From Acetobacterium malicum subsp. dehalogenans DSM 11527 (lineage in GTDB: Bacteria > Bacillota > Clostridia > Eubacteriales > Eubacteriaceae), in NCBI RefSeq assembly GCF_000472665.1, contig NZ_AXAC01000024.1:1-64000 (forward strand): DNA of 64,000 nucleotides, written 5' to 3'. The notes below the pieces were generated by a model. That model saw only the letters and a list, made by a program, of their open reading frames with translations. It made no database searches and was not told where the DNA came from. This document shows positions 54,779 through 63,418 of the stretch, piece by piece. Numbering within the stretch: the stretch's first letter is position 1; every line of letters starts with the position of its first letter. The translations under genes and the position numbers were made by a program.

Positions 54779-55696
54779 CTACTTAAGTTCTTCAATGTAT
54801 TTGATCACATTTACTGCTGCAATAGCACCATCGGCAGTAGCGGTAACCACCTGTCGCAAGGATTTACGGCGGATATCACCCGCAGCAAAGATCCCCGGGA
54901 TGTTGGTGCGCATTTCATCATCGGTAATCAGATAATCCCGGGCATCCCGTTCCAGCTGGCCCACAAAGGCTTCTGAATTCGGTTTCTGACCGACAAAAAC
55001 GAAAACGCCGTCAATCGGAACTTCGATCACTTCGTTGGTAACAACATTTTTAACCATGATCCCTTCCACCAGCCCGTTGCCCTTAATTTCTTCAACCACA
55101 CAACTGAGCATCATCGATATTTTATCATTTTCCTGAATGCGCTGCTGCAGAATTTTGGCGCCCCGGAGTTCATCCCGACGATGAATAATGATAATTTCAC
55201 TGGCGAATTTGGTCAGATACAAAGCTTCTTCCAAAGCGGTATCGCCGCCACCAATGACAGCGACCTTCAAGCCTTTGAAAAAATTCGCATCACAGGTGGC
55301 ACAATAGGAGACTCCCATTCCGCGGAGTTCGCGTTCTCCTTTGCAGCCAATCAGTTTCGGTTCTGCTCCGGTTGCCATAATGATGGTTTGCGTCTCAAGA
55401 TTTCCGGAATCCGTTTCGACGATGAATCCCGTTTCGGTCTGTTGGAACCTGATGTAGGTTCGCGTCGCAAACTCCACACCGAATTCTTCGCATTGTTGCC
55501 GCATCCGCTCAGTTAATCCCGGTCCGGTACTATCGGGCGGAGAACCTGGGTAGTTTTCGATTTCCCAGCTGGTCGCAATCTGTCCACCAATGCCACCTTT
55601 TTCTATAATCAGCACTTTCAGGGCACCTCGGGCAGCGTAGATCCCGGCGGCCAAACCGGCTGGTCCGGCCCCCACTATGATTGTATTGTATCTCAT
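54779..55696 (-). CDS. trxB: thioredoxin reductase
   Basis: 305-aa flavoprotein: FAD site VGAGPAGLAAGIYAARG (8-24), redox-active CATC in GVSYCATCDANFFKG (near 133), NADPH site VIGGGDTALEEALYL and HRRDELRGAKIL, FAD-binding C-terminus GIFAAGDIRRKSLRQVVTA. It reduces thioredoxin or a related disulfide protein; whether NADPH or ferredoxin is the donor cannot be told, though HRRDxxR favours NADPH. It lies between fliJ and rpoN, in its own unit with a terminator. Confidence 0.95.
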   Translation of the reverse strand: MRYNTIIVGAGPAGLAAGIYAARGALKVLIIEKGGIGGQIATSWEIENYPGSPPDSTGPGLTERMRQQCEEFGVEFATRTYIRFQQTETGFIVETDSGNLETQTIIMATGAEPKLIGCKGERELRGMGVSYCATCDANFFKGLKVAVIGGGDTALEEALYLTKFASEIIIIHRRDELRGAKILQQRIQENDKISMMLSCVVEEIKGNGLVEGIMVKNVVTNEVIEVPIDGVFVFVGQKPNSEAFVGQLERDARDYLITDDEMRTNIPGIFAAGDIRRKSLRQVVTATADGAIAAVNVIKYIEELK

Positions 55697-55734
55697 CTTA
55701 ACACCTCTTTCTCTGATTTGACTTTTCCTAAAGA

Positions 55735-56184
55735 TCAGGATCCATCCTTCATAATTTTGCTGGTGGTAATAAACTCTTCCATCTCTTTTTCGTTTTCTTT
55801 AACAATTTCCTTTTTATATTCATCGTATCGATTTTCTTTGACGATTTCCAGCGATCGGGTTTCCAGTTTCAAGTTCTTTACCACTTCAATCTGAATGTCG
55901 ATTTTTTCGGTAATTTCATCAATTCTTTTCTCAACGATTTTGATCTGTTCTTTCAAAAAGGACATATAATGAATATAAACCTGACAGGCCGTCGGCGTGA
56001 TTGAAGCCGCCATATCCCGCTCATAGTTTTTTTGACATTTATCCTGCTGATCTTCCAGATCCAGTTGTTTATCCATTTCATCGCTTAACTGCCTGGTCAG
56101 CCCACCCAATATCATCATTTCATTTTCCAGATTTTGATCTTTATAGGAAAGCAGCTTTCCTAAATGGAATTGGAACTTTTTCAT
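55735..56184 (-). CDS. fliJ: flagellar export chaperone FliJ
   Basis: 149-aa, almost wholly coiled-coil protein (MKKFQFHLGKLLSYKDQNLENEM, long Glu/Lys-rich helices). It belongs to the export ATPase complex and links FliI to the export gate. Weakly conserved in sequence; identified by its position after fliI (4-bp ATGA overlap), size and heptad pattern. It is the last gene of the flgB-fliJ run here. Confidence 0.85.
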   Translation of the reverse strand: MKKFQFHLGKLLSYKDQNLENEMMILGGLTRQLSDEMDKQLDLEDQQDKCQKNYERDMAASITPTACQVYIHYMSFLKEQIKIVEKRIDEITEKIDIQIEVVKNLKLETRSLEIVKENRYDEYKKEIVKENEKEMEEFITTSKIMKDGS

Positions 56185-57485
56185 AAGACGGCCTTCTTCA
56201 TGGCTTCAACGCTGTTATCATAGAAACACTTTTCGTCAACCTTTTGCTGTAAAAATTTATTAATACCGCCGATTTTTTTAATGGCAATATCCAGTGACGG
56301 ATTGGTTCCGCTTTTGTAGGCGCCAATGCTGACCAGATCGTAGTTGGTATCGTACACCGACATCATATTACGCATCGAAGACGCTGCCTCCATCTGGTCT
56401 TTGCTGACAATGTTGGACATCAGCCGGCTGACACTATTAAGTACATCAATGGCCGGATAGTGGTTTCTGGCGGCAATCTTACGGGACAGCACAATATGGC
56501 CGTCAATGATCCCGCGAACCGTGTCAGCAACTGGTTCGTTCATATCATCCCCTTCAACCAGAACTGTATAAATGCCGGTTATGGAGCCGGTTTCGAAATT
56601 TCCACTGCGTTCCAGCAGTTTTGGCATCATGGCATAGATCGAGGGGGTATAACCCCGAGCTACGGGCGGCTCACCGGTAGCCAGACCGATTTCCCGCTGG
56701 GCCATGGCAAACCGGGTTAAGGAATCCATCATCAGTAAGACATCATTGCCCTGATCCTTGAAATACTCGGCAATGGTGGTCGCTGTTAAGGCACATTTCA
56801 TCCGCTGCATCGGCGGCTGATCTGAGGTGGCAACCACAATTACTGACCGTTCCAGGCCTTCCTGGCCTAAATCATTTTCGAGAAACTGGCGGACCTCCCG
56901 GCCTCGCTCGCCAACCAGGGCAATTACATTAACCTGGGCTTTGACATTCCTGGCGATCATCCCCATCAGGGTACTTTTCCCGACCCCGCTACCAGCAAAG
57001 ATTCCCATTCTCTGGCCCTTGCCAATCGTCAATAAACCATCTATTGCCTTTACCCCAAATTCCAGGATATCGTCAATACATGGCCGTGAAAAGGGATTTG
57101 CCCCAGCACTTTGAATCTCGTAGGGGGTTGTGTTTTCGATCGGTCCGCCCCCATCAATGGGTTCGCCCATAGCATTAACAACCCGACCAATCATATCATC
57201 TGATACCCCGATTTTCAGGGATGAGCCGGTGGGTTCGACAATATTGCCAAAGCTAATCCCTTCCGGTTCTTCGTAGGGCATTAATAACACCTTATTGCCC
57301 CGAAATCCGACTACCTCAGCCAAAATAAAACGGTCGGCATTCTGATCAAAAATCTTACACAAATCACCAATACTGCATTCCGGGCCGACCGACTCAATCA
57401 TCATGCCGACGACTTTTTCAATCTTCCCGAAATAATGATAGGTTTCTGCCCGTTGAATGGCTTTGCAAATCTCAGATGTATTCAT
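56181..57485 (-). CDS. fliI: flagellum-specific ATP synthase FliI
   Basis: 434-aa F1-beta-like ATPase powering flagellar type III export. Walker A GIFAGSGVGKSTLMG (near 164), catalytic GERGREVRQFLENDL, Walker B VLLMMDSLTRFAMAQREIGL, and DGHIVLSRKIAARNHYPAID. GGAGGCG precedes the ATG; the end overlaps fliJ. Confidence 0.97.
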   Translation of the reverse strand: MNTSEICKAIQRAETYHYFGKIEKVVGMMIESVGPECSIGDLCKIFDQNADRFILAEVVGFRGNKVLLMPYEEPEGISFGNIVEPTGSSLKIGVSDDMIGRVVNAMGEPIDGGGPIENTTPYEIQSAGANPFSRPCIDDILEFGVKAIDGLLTIGKGQRMGIFAGSGVGKSTLMGMIARNVKAQVNVIALVGERGREVRQFLENDLGQEGLERSVIVVATSDQPPMQRMKCALTATTIAEYFKDQGNDVLLMMDSLTRFAMAQREIGLATGEPPVARGYTPSIYAMMPKLLERSGNFETGSITGIYTVLVEGDDMNEPVADTVRGIIDGHIVLSRKIAARNHYPAIDVLNSVSRLMSNIVSKDQMEAASSMRNMMSVYDTNYDLVSIGAYKSGTNPSLDIAIKKIGGINKFLQQKVDEKCFYDNSVEAMKKAVL

Positions 57486-57497
57486 TTTCGCCTCCAG

Positions 57498-58280
57498 TTA
57501 CGAACTCTGTTCGATGGCTTTCTCCAATTGATCCAATTGCACCGGCAGACTCATATCAATGACCGAATCATTGGTTTCCACCATGATCTTATCCTCGTCC
57601 TTAAGGATGATCACCTTTGATTTTTTTGCCAGTTTTTTCAGTTTTTCTGACATTTCCTTATTGATATGAAGATCCAGGGTTTTTTGATTTTCAGATAAAT
57701 AGATTTTCAGATTCTCTTCATCCCCGTGAATCACCTCATCAAAGAACTTTAAAAACAGATCCCGATCTTCCTGAACCTGATGTTTCATTATTTTTTTGGC
57801 AATTTCAAAAGCGATGTCCAGTAACTCCTGTTCCTGATTGTCAAGTGCCCGCTGCCGTTCAAGATTGATTTGTTCAAGGATTTCGTCTATTTCCCGTAGT
57901 TTATTTTCTATTTCCGCTGCCGCCTGAGCCAGGCCTTCATTCAGACCTTCTTTAAGGCCCGCCTGAAAACCTTCCTGGGTACCATCTTGCAAGCCTTCTT
58001 CATGTCCTGTCGCATAGCCCTGGGAAAAGCCTTCCTGATAACCGGTTTCCTGAGATTTTTCTTTAATCTCCTGACTGGCTCTGATCGCTTCCTTCATCAG
58101 CTCATTGGCCGCATGCATCGCTTCGACGCTTTCATCATGGTCGATTCTATTTTCAGCTATTTCTTCATTATGAATGACGTGACCTTCGTTGTCAGTTTCT
58201 GTTTCAGGCTGATGTGCAACCGGCAGAACAACTGGTGCCGTTATTTGAGAAACCCATTTAGCTTTTACAATACTAGACAA
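57498..58280 (-). CDS. fliH: flagellar assembly protein FliH
   Basis: About 260 aa, the negative regulator and stator-like partner of FliI. A Gly-rich repeat region (EGFSQGYATGHEEGLQDG..., about 95-130) with GxxxG spacing typical of FliH is followed by a C-terminal domain (EIAKKIMKHQVQEDRDLFLKF). The start is taken as TTG at 58280, just after AAGGACGAG inside fliG; a GTG 18 bp earlier is also possible. It overlaps fliG by 8 bp. Confidence 0.9.
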   Translation of the reverse strand: MSSIVKAKWVSQITAPVVLPVAHQPETETDNEGHVIHNEEIAENRIDHDESVEAMHAANELMKEAIRASQEIKEKSQETGYQEGFSQGYATGHEEGLQDGTQEGFQAGLKEGLNEGLAQAAAEIENKLREIDEILEQINLERQRALDNQEQELLDIAFEIAKKIMKHQVQEDRDLFLKFFDEVIHGDEENLKIYLSENQKTLDLHINKEMSEKLKKLAKKSKVIILKDEDKIMVETNDSVIDMSLPVQLDQLEKAIEQSS

Positions 58281-59277
58281 TGATCTCGTCCTTTCCACCC
58301 TTAGATGTTACAATTTCGCCTTCTTCTTCCAGTCTTCTGATAACCGAAACGATCTTCTGTTGTGCTTCTTCTACATCTCGAACCCTGACATTATGCAGGA
58401 ATTCCATTTCGCTTTTGACCGTTTCACCCATCCGCTGGGACATATTAGCGAAAATAACATCCGCAACACCTTTGTTTGCCCCCTTAAGAGCAATTGACAT
58501 TTCTTTGGTATCAACTTCCTGTAAAAAGCGTTGAATCGACATCGAGTCAAGAATAACGATATCTTCAAATACAAACATCCGTTTTCTGATTTCTTCAGAC
58601 AGTTTGGCGTCGTTTTTACTAAGCTCGTCAAAGATGTATTTTTCAGTACCACGATCAATGTTGTTCATAATTTCAGCAATATAGTTGATCCCACCAACTT
58701 CAAGTAAATCGAAGGATACAACTGACTCAAATTTACGTTCCAGAATAGTTTCCACCTGTCTGATAATCTCAGGTGAGGTCCGGTCCATCCGGGCAATCCG
58801 CTCGACTACTTCGACCCGAATGCTCTTGGGTAATTCAGAAATAATCGCTGATGCCTGATCGGCCCGGGCATAGGACAAAACCAGGGCAATCGTCTGGGGA
58901 TGTTCGTTCATAATCATGTTCATTAAATTTTTATAATCTGCCTTACGAATAAACTCAAAGGCTTTTGTCCGCAGGGTTTTGGTTACCCGCTCTAACAGCG
59001 CGCTGCCTTGCTGTACCCCAAACGCTTTTTCCAGGACATTTCGGGCATAATTAACACCACCTTCGATGTAGACCTTCTGGGCCACACAAAGACCATAAAA
59101 TTCGTCAATAACCTGATCTGCCACCTCTGGAGGAACACTTTCCTGACGGGTGATCTCGTAGGTTAAAATTTCAATTTCGTCTTCCTGCAAATGCTTATAA
59201 ATGCTGGAAGCAATATCTGCACCCAGCGAAATAACCACCTGGGCTGCTTTTTGTCTTGGTGTTAAACTAACATCCAT
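58273..59277 (-). CDS. fliG: flagellar motor switch protein FliG
   Basis: 334 aa (338 if the upstream ATG at 59289 is used). Armadillo-like switch protein of the C-ring. The N-domain binds FliF (TPRQKAAQVVISLGADIAS), the middle domain has the EHPQTIALVLSYA motif, and the C-domain carries the torque helix charges (VLDSMSIQRFLQEVDTKEMSIALKGA). The ATG at 59277 is preferred because AAGG directly adjoins the first ATG and would not work for it. Confidence 0.95.
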   Translation of the reverse strand: MDVSLTPRQKAAQVVISLGADIASSIYKHLQEDEIEILTYEITRQESVPPEVADQVIDEFYGLCVAQKVYIEGGVNYARNVLEKAFGVQQGSALLERVTKTLRTKAFEFIRKADYKNLMNMIMNEHPQTIALVLSYARADQASAIISELPKSIRVEVVERIARMDRTSPEIIRQVETILERKFESVVSFDLLEVGGINYIAEIMNNIDRGTEKYIFDELSKNDAKLSEEIRKRMFVFEDIVILDSMSIQRFLQEVDTKEMSIALKGANKGVADVIFANMSQRMGETVKSEMEFLHNVRVRDVEEAQQKIVSVIRRLEEEGEIVTSKGGKDEIIV

Positions 59278-59301
59278 ATTCGTCGACATCCTTCATGCGT
59301 A

Positions 59302-60897
59302 TTATTCACTTTCATTTTTCAGCCATGATTTAAATAACTGAGCCGCAATTTCTGGATTTGTGGTTGCAAACTCTTTAATTTTTTCCTTTTTATCGTCTTT
59401 AAGGGGATGAATCGGTTCAATCGAGTCTAAACGCTCTGCTGCCAGAGCCCCAAACAATTCATCTGTTTCGGCATCTTCATCGGTAACAAAAGCTTCTTCT
59501 GCACCTTTCCCGCGTTTGCCCCGCTTCTTTTTCTTGTCCTTACCATCAGCCTTTTTCTTTTTACCGCGGGTCAAAACAAACAGCAGTATCAGCAACAGCA
59601 ACAGTACACCAGCGCCGATCCCGCCAAATACCAGTAAGCGTTCGGTGGTAAAGATTGGCTCTGCGACGGGTTCTTCTTCCGCCTGAACAAATTCAAAGTT
59701 ACGGACGGTAACGCTCTGGGGAGTTACCCCAGCCGCAAAAGCCACCAGTTGGACCAGGTTTTCCCGGGCTACCGGGGTCATTGCCGGATCATTAATGGCA
59801 ATCCCAATCGACACGGTTTCAATGGCAGGATCCAGTTTTTCGGTTTGGGTTATTTCCTGACTCACGGAGTAGGTGGTGTTTTCATTAATCCCAGTGACAA
59901 TTCCACCATTCGTTAAGGCATTCTGGGCATAGGTTGTGACATCCGTATTCCCAGTCGTTCCAGCAACTCCGCCCACGGTTCCGTCTTCATTGGAAATGGC
60001 CAGACTGGAGGACTCCTGATTAATGACACCGGAATTATCACCATCCGGTGACGGTGTATAAACTGTTGCTTCCTGTTTAACGGCATCGGTGTTAAGCGTT
60101 GCCGTTACGGATACCTTATATTGATCAGGATCATAAGGTCCATCTAAGACGTTATTCACTTTTTGGGTAAGATCATTTTCAATCGCCTTGGTCAGTTTCA
60201 TCTTGGACTCGCCACCATTGGCAGCAGCCAAATTATTAACCAGATCATTTCCGTTACCATCGGTTAAGGCGATATTATCGGTGGTCAGACCAGCCACGGA
60301 CTTAGCGACCAGATTCTGGATTCCCGAAATCTGTTCTTTTGATAAGGTACTCCCTGTTTCTAAATGAATGATCACCGATGCGGTGGTCGCTTCCGTTTCC
60401 TGCAAATAAAAAACATTCTCAGTCGGCACCGAAATGGTTACAATAGCGTCACTAACCCCATCCAGGGTTTTAATACTGGCCCCAATCCGTTCCTGTAATT
60501 GCATGTTTTCATACTGTTTTCGCTCGTAATCAGTGGAAAGCATGCTGCTATTATCCTGGATAACATAATAGCTCAAGCCATTTTTAGGGTAACCCGCGGT
60601 TGCCAGCTCCATCCGGATCTGTGCCTCATCCTCTTTCGGGACCATAATGTTGCCACCGGCATCAAGCTTGACATCCGCCTCCATCTCAGTCAGCGCCGCC
60701 ATGATTTCAGTGGTTTCAGCCTGAGTCAGATCTTCAAAAAGGGGAACGTATTCTTTGTAATTTAATAGTGCTGTCAGGCCGATGGACGCCAATAAAACCA
60801 GGACCACCCCGCCAATCATCAAGATTTTGACTTTTTTGGATGTTCCGGTCCAGAAGTTTTTTATTTTTTCTAAAACGCCCTTAATTTTCTCATTCAT
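59302..60897 (-). CDS. fliF: flagellar MS-ring protein FliF
   Basis: 531-aa ring-forming membrane protein: TM1 near 26-46 (ILMIGGVVLVLLASIGLTAL), secretin-like ring-building domains with YVPLFEDLTQAET and EAQIRMELATAGYPKNGLSYY, TM2 near 437-457 (LLVFGGIGAGVLLLLLILLF), and a Lys-rich then acidic cytoplasmic tail that binds FliG. The long Lys-rich stretch after TM2 is unusual but not unique. The start overlaps a possible 47-codon frame by 8 bp. Confidence 0.96.
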   Translation of the reverse strand: MNEKIKGVLEKIKNFWTGTSKKVKILMIGGVVLVLLASIGLTALLNYKEYVPLFEDLTQAETTEIMAALTEMEADVKLDAGGNIMVPKEDEAQIRMELATAGYPKNGLSYYVIQDNSSMLSTDYERKQYENMQLQERIGASIKTLDGVSDAIVTISVPTENVFYLQETEATTASVIIHLETGSTLSKEQISGIQNLVAKSVAGLTTDNIALTDGNGNDLVNNLAAANGGESKMKLTKAIENDLTQKVNNVLDGPYDPDQYKVSVTATLNTDAVKQEATVYTPSPDGDNSGVINQESSSLAISNEDGTVGGVAGTTGNTDVTTYAQNALTNGGIVTGINENTTYSVSQEITQTEKLDPAIETVSIGIAINDPAMTPVARENLVQLVAFAAGVTPQSVTVRNFEFVQAEEEPVAEPIFTTERLLVFGGIGAGVLLLLLILLFVLTRGKKKKADGKDKKKKRGKRGKGAEEAFVTDEDAETDELFGALAAERLDSIEPIHPLKDDKKEKIKEFATTNPEIAAQLFKSWLKNESE

Positions 60898-61033
60898 CGT
60901 CTTTTTTCATCCATCCAAAATATTTTATGTCAGTGATCTTTCTTAAATCTGTGCATTCAAACAAGGGATACTGATCATTAAACGAATTTTTCTGATCGAT
61001 ATCCTCAGCCAGTCTTAGATATTGTTTCGCCAC
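60890..61033 (-). CDS. possible small protein between fliE and fliF
   Basis: A 47-codon frame starting GTG fills the whole fliE-fliF gap. It begins 8 bp after the fliE stop and its TGA overlaps the fliF start by 8 bp (ATGAATGA). The product is mixed-charge with aromatic residues (VAKQYLRLAEDIDQK near its start, KYFGWMKKDDE at its end), no membrane helix. There is no clear ribosome-binding site, so translation would depend on coupling to fliE. No family recognised. It could be chance. Confidence 0.3.
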   Translation of the reverse strand: MAKQYLRLAEDIDQKNSFNDQYPLFECTDLRKITDIKYFGWMKKDDE

Positions 61034-61041
61034 ACTCAAGT

Positions 61042-61362
61042 TTACAAGCCTGTGTTCATAACGGTCTGATAAGCCTCTAACACCTTATTGCGAAGTTGAA
61101 CCATGGTTTGCAATGCAACATCTGCTTTGGCGGTATTAATCATCATGGTGTGCATATCATCCATATTGCCAATTGAAAGATTGTAGGCATCAACCTTAGT
61201 TGCTGCTTCCGTTTCTTCCACATTATTAATAACGTCCTGCAAGACATTTTTAAAATCTCCGGCAACACCGGTTTCCGCAGCTGTTGCCGCATTTGCGGCA
61301 TTTCCGGCAACGGAGCTAATCCCTGTTGTGCCAATAATTGAATTCATGGGTACTATAAACAT
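61042..61362 (-). CDS. fliE: flagellar hook-basal body protein FliE
   Basis: 106-aa small protein connecting the MS ring and proximal rod and needed for export. Typical C-terminal region NMDDMHTMMINTAKADVALQTMVQLRNKVLEAYQTVM. AAAGGAG before the ATG. It follows flgC by 12 bp. Confidence 0.93.
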   Translation of the reverse strand: MFIVPMNSIIGTTGISSVAGNAANAATAAETGVAGDFKNVLQDVINNVEETEAATKVDAYNLSIGNMDDMHTMMINTAKADVALQTMVQLRNKVLEAYQTVMNTGL

Positions 61363-61374
61363 AATTTTCTCCTT

Positions 61375-61812
61375 TTATCGGCCAATTTCCAGGGCCTTTA
61401 GCACAATTGATTTTGTGGCATTAAACGCCGTTACATTGGCTTCATAAGCCCGGCTGGCGCCCATGGCATCAGTCATTTCCTGAGCCGTGTTCACATTGGG
61501 ATACATGACATAGCCCTCAGCATTGGCATCAGGATGGGTTGGATCATAAACCGGCACTAACGCCGATGGGTCATCGATAACGGCCTCAACCTGGACCCCA
61601 TCTTTTTGAACCACACCAGTGGCTGTTTTTAGGGCATCCTGAAAGGTTCCGGTACTGACACTACTCAAAACCGTCATTTTTCGACGATAGGGTTCCCCAT
61701 CTTCGGTTCTGGTAACCTGGGCATTGGCAATGTTTTGGGCGATAATATCCAATCGATACTTTTGCGCCGTCATACCAGATCCTGAAATATTAAAAGAACT
61801 TAAGAAACTCAT
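61375..61812 (-). CDS. flgC: flagellar basal-body rod protein FlgC
   Basis: 145-aa proximal rod protein with the rod/hook N-terminal signature FNISGSGMTAQKYRLDIIAQNIANAQVTRT and C-terminal helix MGASRAYEANVTAFNATKSIVLKALEI. GGAGGG before the ATG. 2 bp after the flgB stop. Confidence 0.96.
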   Translation of the reverse strand: MSFLSSFNISGSGMTAQKYRLDIIAQNIANAQVTRTEDGEPYRRKMTVLSSVSTGTFQDALKTATGVVQKDGVQVEAVIDDPSALVPVYDPTHPDANAEGYVMYPNVNTAQEMTDAMGASRAYEANVTAFNATKSIVLKALEIGR

Positions 61813-61814
61813 TG

Positions 61815-62222
61815 CTATTTCCCTCCATTAATTCCATATTTTAATCTTGAATAGGAATCGGTAACACCCCGAACCAGATAGTAATACTGCAATACCGACT
61901 TTGACATATCAATGTTTTCCGATTCCAGATCGACGTTGTTTTCATCCAACCGGCTGGACGTGGCGCCTTCGTAAACACTGATTTGGGAATCCTCAATGGA
62001 TTGAATACTCTCCATTTTATCAAGAAAACCGGTACTACTCGACTTGGAAGTCGTTTGAAGTTTGTTGATCTCAGCTTTTAATGAATCTTCAAAATTGACT
62101 TTAATCGCTTTATAACTCGGTGTTTCTGAATTAGCAATGTTATTGCTGGTAGCCTTTTGTCTTTGCCAGGTGCCATCCAGGGCTTTTTGATATAAGGCAG
62201 AGGTTATTGAATCACCAATCAT
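61815..62222 (-). CDS. flgB: flagellar basal-body rod protein FlgB
   Basis: 135-aa proximal rod protein: ALYQKALDGTWQRQKATSNNIANSETPSYKA near the N-terminus and a C-terminal coiled helix LQYYYLVRGVTDSYSRLKYGI. AAGGAGG before the ATG. First gene of the flgB-flgC-fliE-fliF-fliG-fliH-fliI-fliJ operon, behind a sigma-A promoter. Confidence 0.96.
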   Translation of the reverse strand: MIGDSITSALYQKALDGTWQRQKATSNNIANSETPSYKAIKVNFEDSLKAEINKLQTTSKSSSTGFLDKMESIQSIEDSQISVYEGATSSRLDENNVDLESENIDMSKSVLQYYYLVRGVTDSYSRLKYGINGGK

Positions 62223-62359
62223 TGTATCCTCCTTCTTTCTTTATGCTGGTCTGATTGCCAGCCTGAATTATATTGTTTATTATTTCATACTTTTGTTAAA
62301 ACCAAACCTTCTTGTAAGTCATTTTTAAATCGTATATTACAATAATATTGCATATTACC

Positions 62360-62388
62360 ATAATACCATAAGTTCTAAAAAACAACAA
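62360..62388 (-). promoter_or_regulatory. promoter of the flgB operon
   Basis: Minus-strand TTGTTG (62383-62388), 17-bp spacer, TATTAT (62360-62365), about 140 bp upstream of flgB. Elsewhere in 62223-62591 the DNA is very AT-rich with no gene, riboswitch or sigma-28 motif recognised. Confidence 0.65.
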
Positions 62389-62545
62389 ATAGATTTATGC
62401 GCTATTTTAGTTGGAATTAAGTTAGTTTTCTTTAATTATTTTTGAATTTTCACTAATTATTTGTTGAACAACCAAGCTTAAAGACAATAAATCAATATCA
62501 TAATATTATCGTTTTATCAATGTAACTTATTATATTGCGTCACGC

Positions 62546-62574
62546 AAAAAAAAGCAACCATGGCTGCTTTTTTT
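62546..62574 (-). terminator. terminator of the fliD-fliS-fliT unit
   Basis: Minus-strand AAAAAGCAGCC/GGTTGCTTTTTTTT hairpin with one mismatch and a tight loop, followed by a long T-run, just after the fliT-like stop codon. Confidence 0.75.
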
Positions 62575-62591
62575 AAGGTATTGCACACTAT

Positions 62592-62987
62592 TTATTTTTT
62601 TGCATCCAGAAATGTCCCATAGCTTGGCGTCAAACTGATTTCATAATCGGCCACTTTCTGATTCTGTTGGTTTTTCTTTAATTCCTGCAGGGTCTTCTGC
62701 TGTTCGGCTTTAATCAGATGAATACAGTTTTTATCAAGATCAAGAATCAATTTCACCAGATTATCGATCTGATTTTTCTGTTCCAAACTGCAGCCATTAC
62801 CACTGCCATTTTCACAAATTTTCAATTCCAGCTTTTGTAGTTTAACAATCAGTTCATCCCGTTCTTCCAGTATAGCAGCAAGCGATTCCCAGTCTTCAAT
62901 CTTACTGATAATCTCTTCGCCCTTTTCCACATAGTCTTTTAAAATTTGAATTTTTTCCTGACAAAATTCGGATGGCTGTTCATTCAT
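62592..62987 (-). CDS. FliT/FlgN-like flagellar chaperone
   Basis: 131-aa helical, charged protein (KIQILKDYVEKGEEIISKIED; ILEERDELIVKLQKLELKI). Little sequence conservation, but size, helix content and position directly behind fliS fit a FliT-like chaperone for the filament cap protein FliD. The two Cys around SGNGC are not typical. Stop of fliS and start are 1 bp apart. Confidence 0.6.
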   Translation of the reverse strand: MNEQPSEFCQEKIQILKDYVEKGEEIISKIEDWESLAAILEERDELIVKLQKLELKICENGSGNGCSLEQKNQIDNLVKLILDLDKNCIHLIKAEQQKTLQELKKNQQNQKVADYEISLTPSYGTFLDAKK

Positions 62988-62988
62988 T

Positions 62989-63381
62989 TTAAAGTCCTCG
63001 AGGTTTTATTGAATTATTTATTTTTTCGGCTTCTTTAAAAGAATCTTTCAAATCTCTGATTAAAGACCAAAGATCATTCATCAGTTGAAGATCCCGACTT
63101 ACACCAACCTCGCCTAGCTTTGTATGGATAAACCCATACATTTCATTAAGCTCAATAGAAATCGGATATTGCATATCCAAAGACAGATTTAAAGAAGAAA
63201 TAATCTTTTGACATTTTCCGATAGCATTAAAAGCTTTCACGTTTTCTTCACGCTCAGTAAACAGTATGGCCATTTTCAGTTGTTTTGTGGCTTCTTCAAA
63301 AAGTTTCACCACCACTTCGCCTTTTGATAAACTTTCAATGGCATATCTTTTGGACTCCTGATAAGCATTTGCATATTGCAT
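62989..63381 (-). CDS. fliS: flagellin chaperone FliS
   Basis: 130-aa four-helix export chaperone that keeps flagellin unassembled in the cytoplasm: MQYANAYQESKRYAIESLSKGEVVVKLFEEATKQL and LDMQYPISIELNEMYGFIHTKL are typical. GAAAGGAGG before the ATG; directly downstream of fliD. Confidence 0.93.
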   Translation of the reverse strand: MQYANAYQESKRYAIESLSKGEVVVKLFEEATKQLKMAILFTEREENVKAFNAIGKCQKIISSLNLSLDMQYPISIELNEMYGFIHTKLGEVGVSRDLQLMNDLWSLIRDLKDSFKEAEKINNSIKPRGL

Positions 63382-63418
63382 GACAATTCCTCCTTTCTAT
63401 CAATGATACCGATCTCGC

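Noticed and set aside
54506-54786. Similar frames inside element copy 7
   Set aside because: Same repeat sequence, not conserved between short and long copies, so not protein coding.
62223-62591. c-di-GMP riboswitch or sigma-28 promoter before flgB
   Set aside because: No aptamer motif and no sigma-28 -10 consensus found; a sigma-A promoter explains the region.
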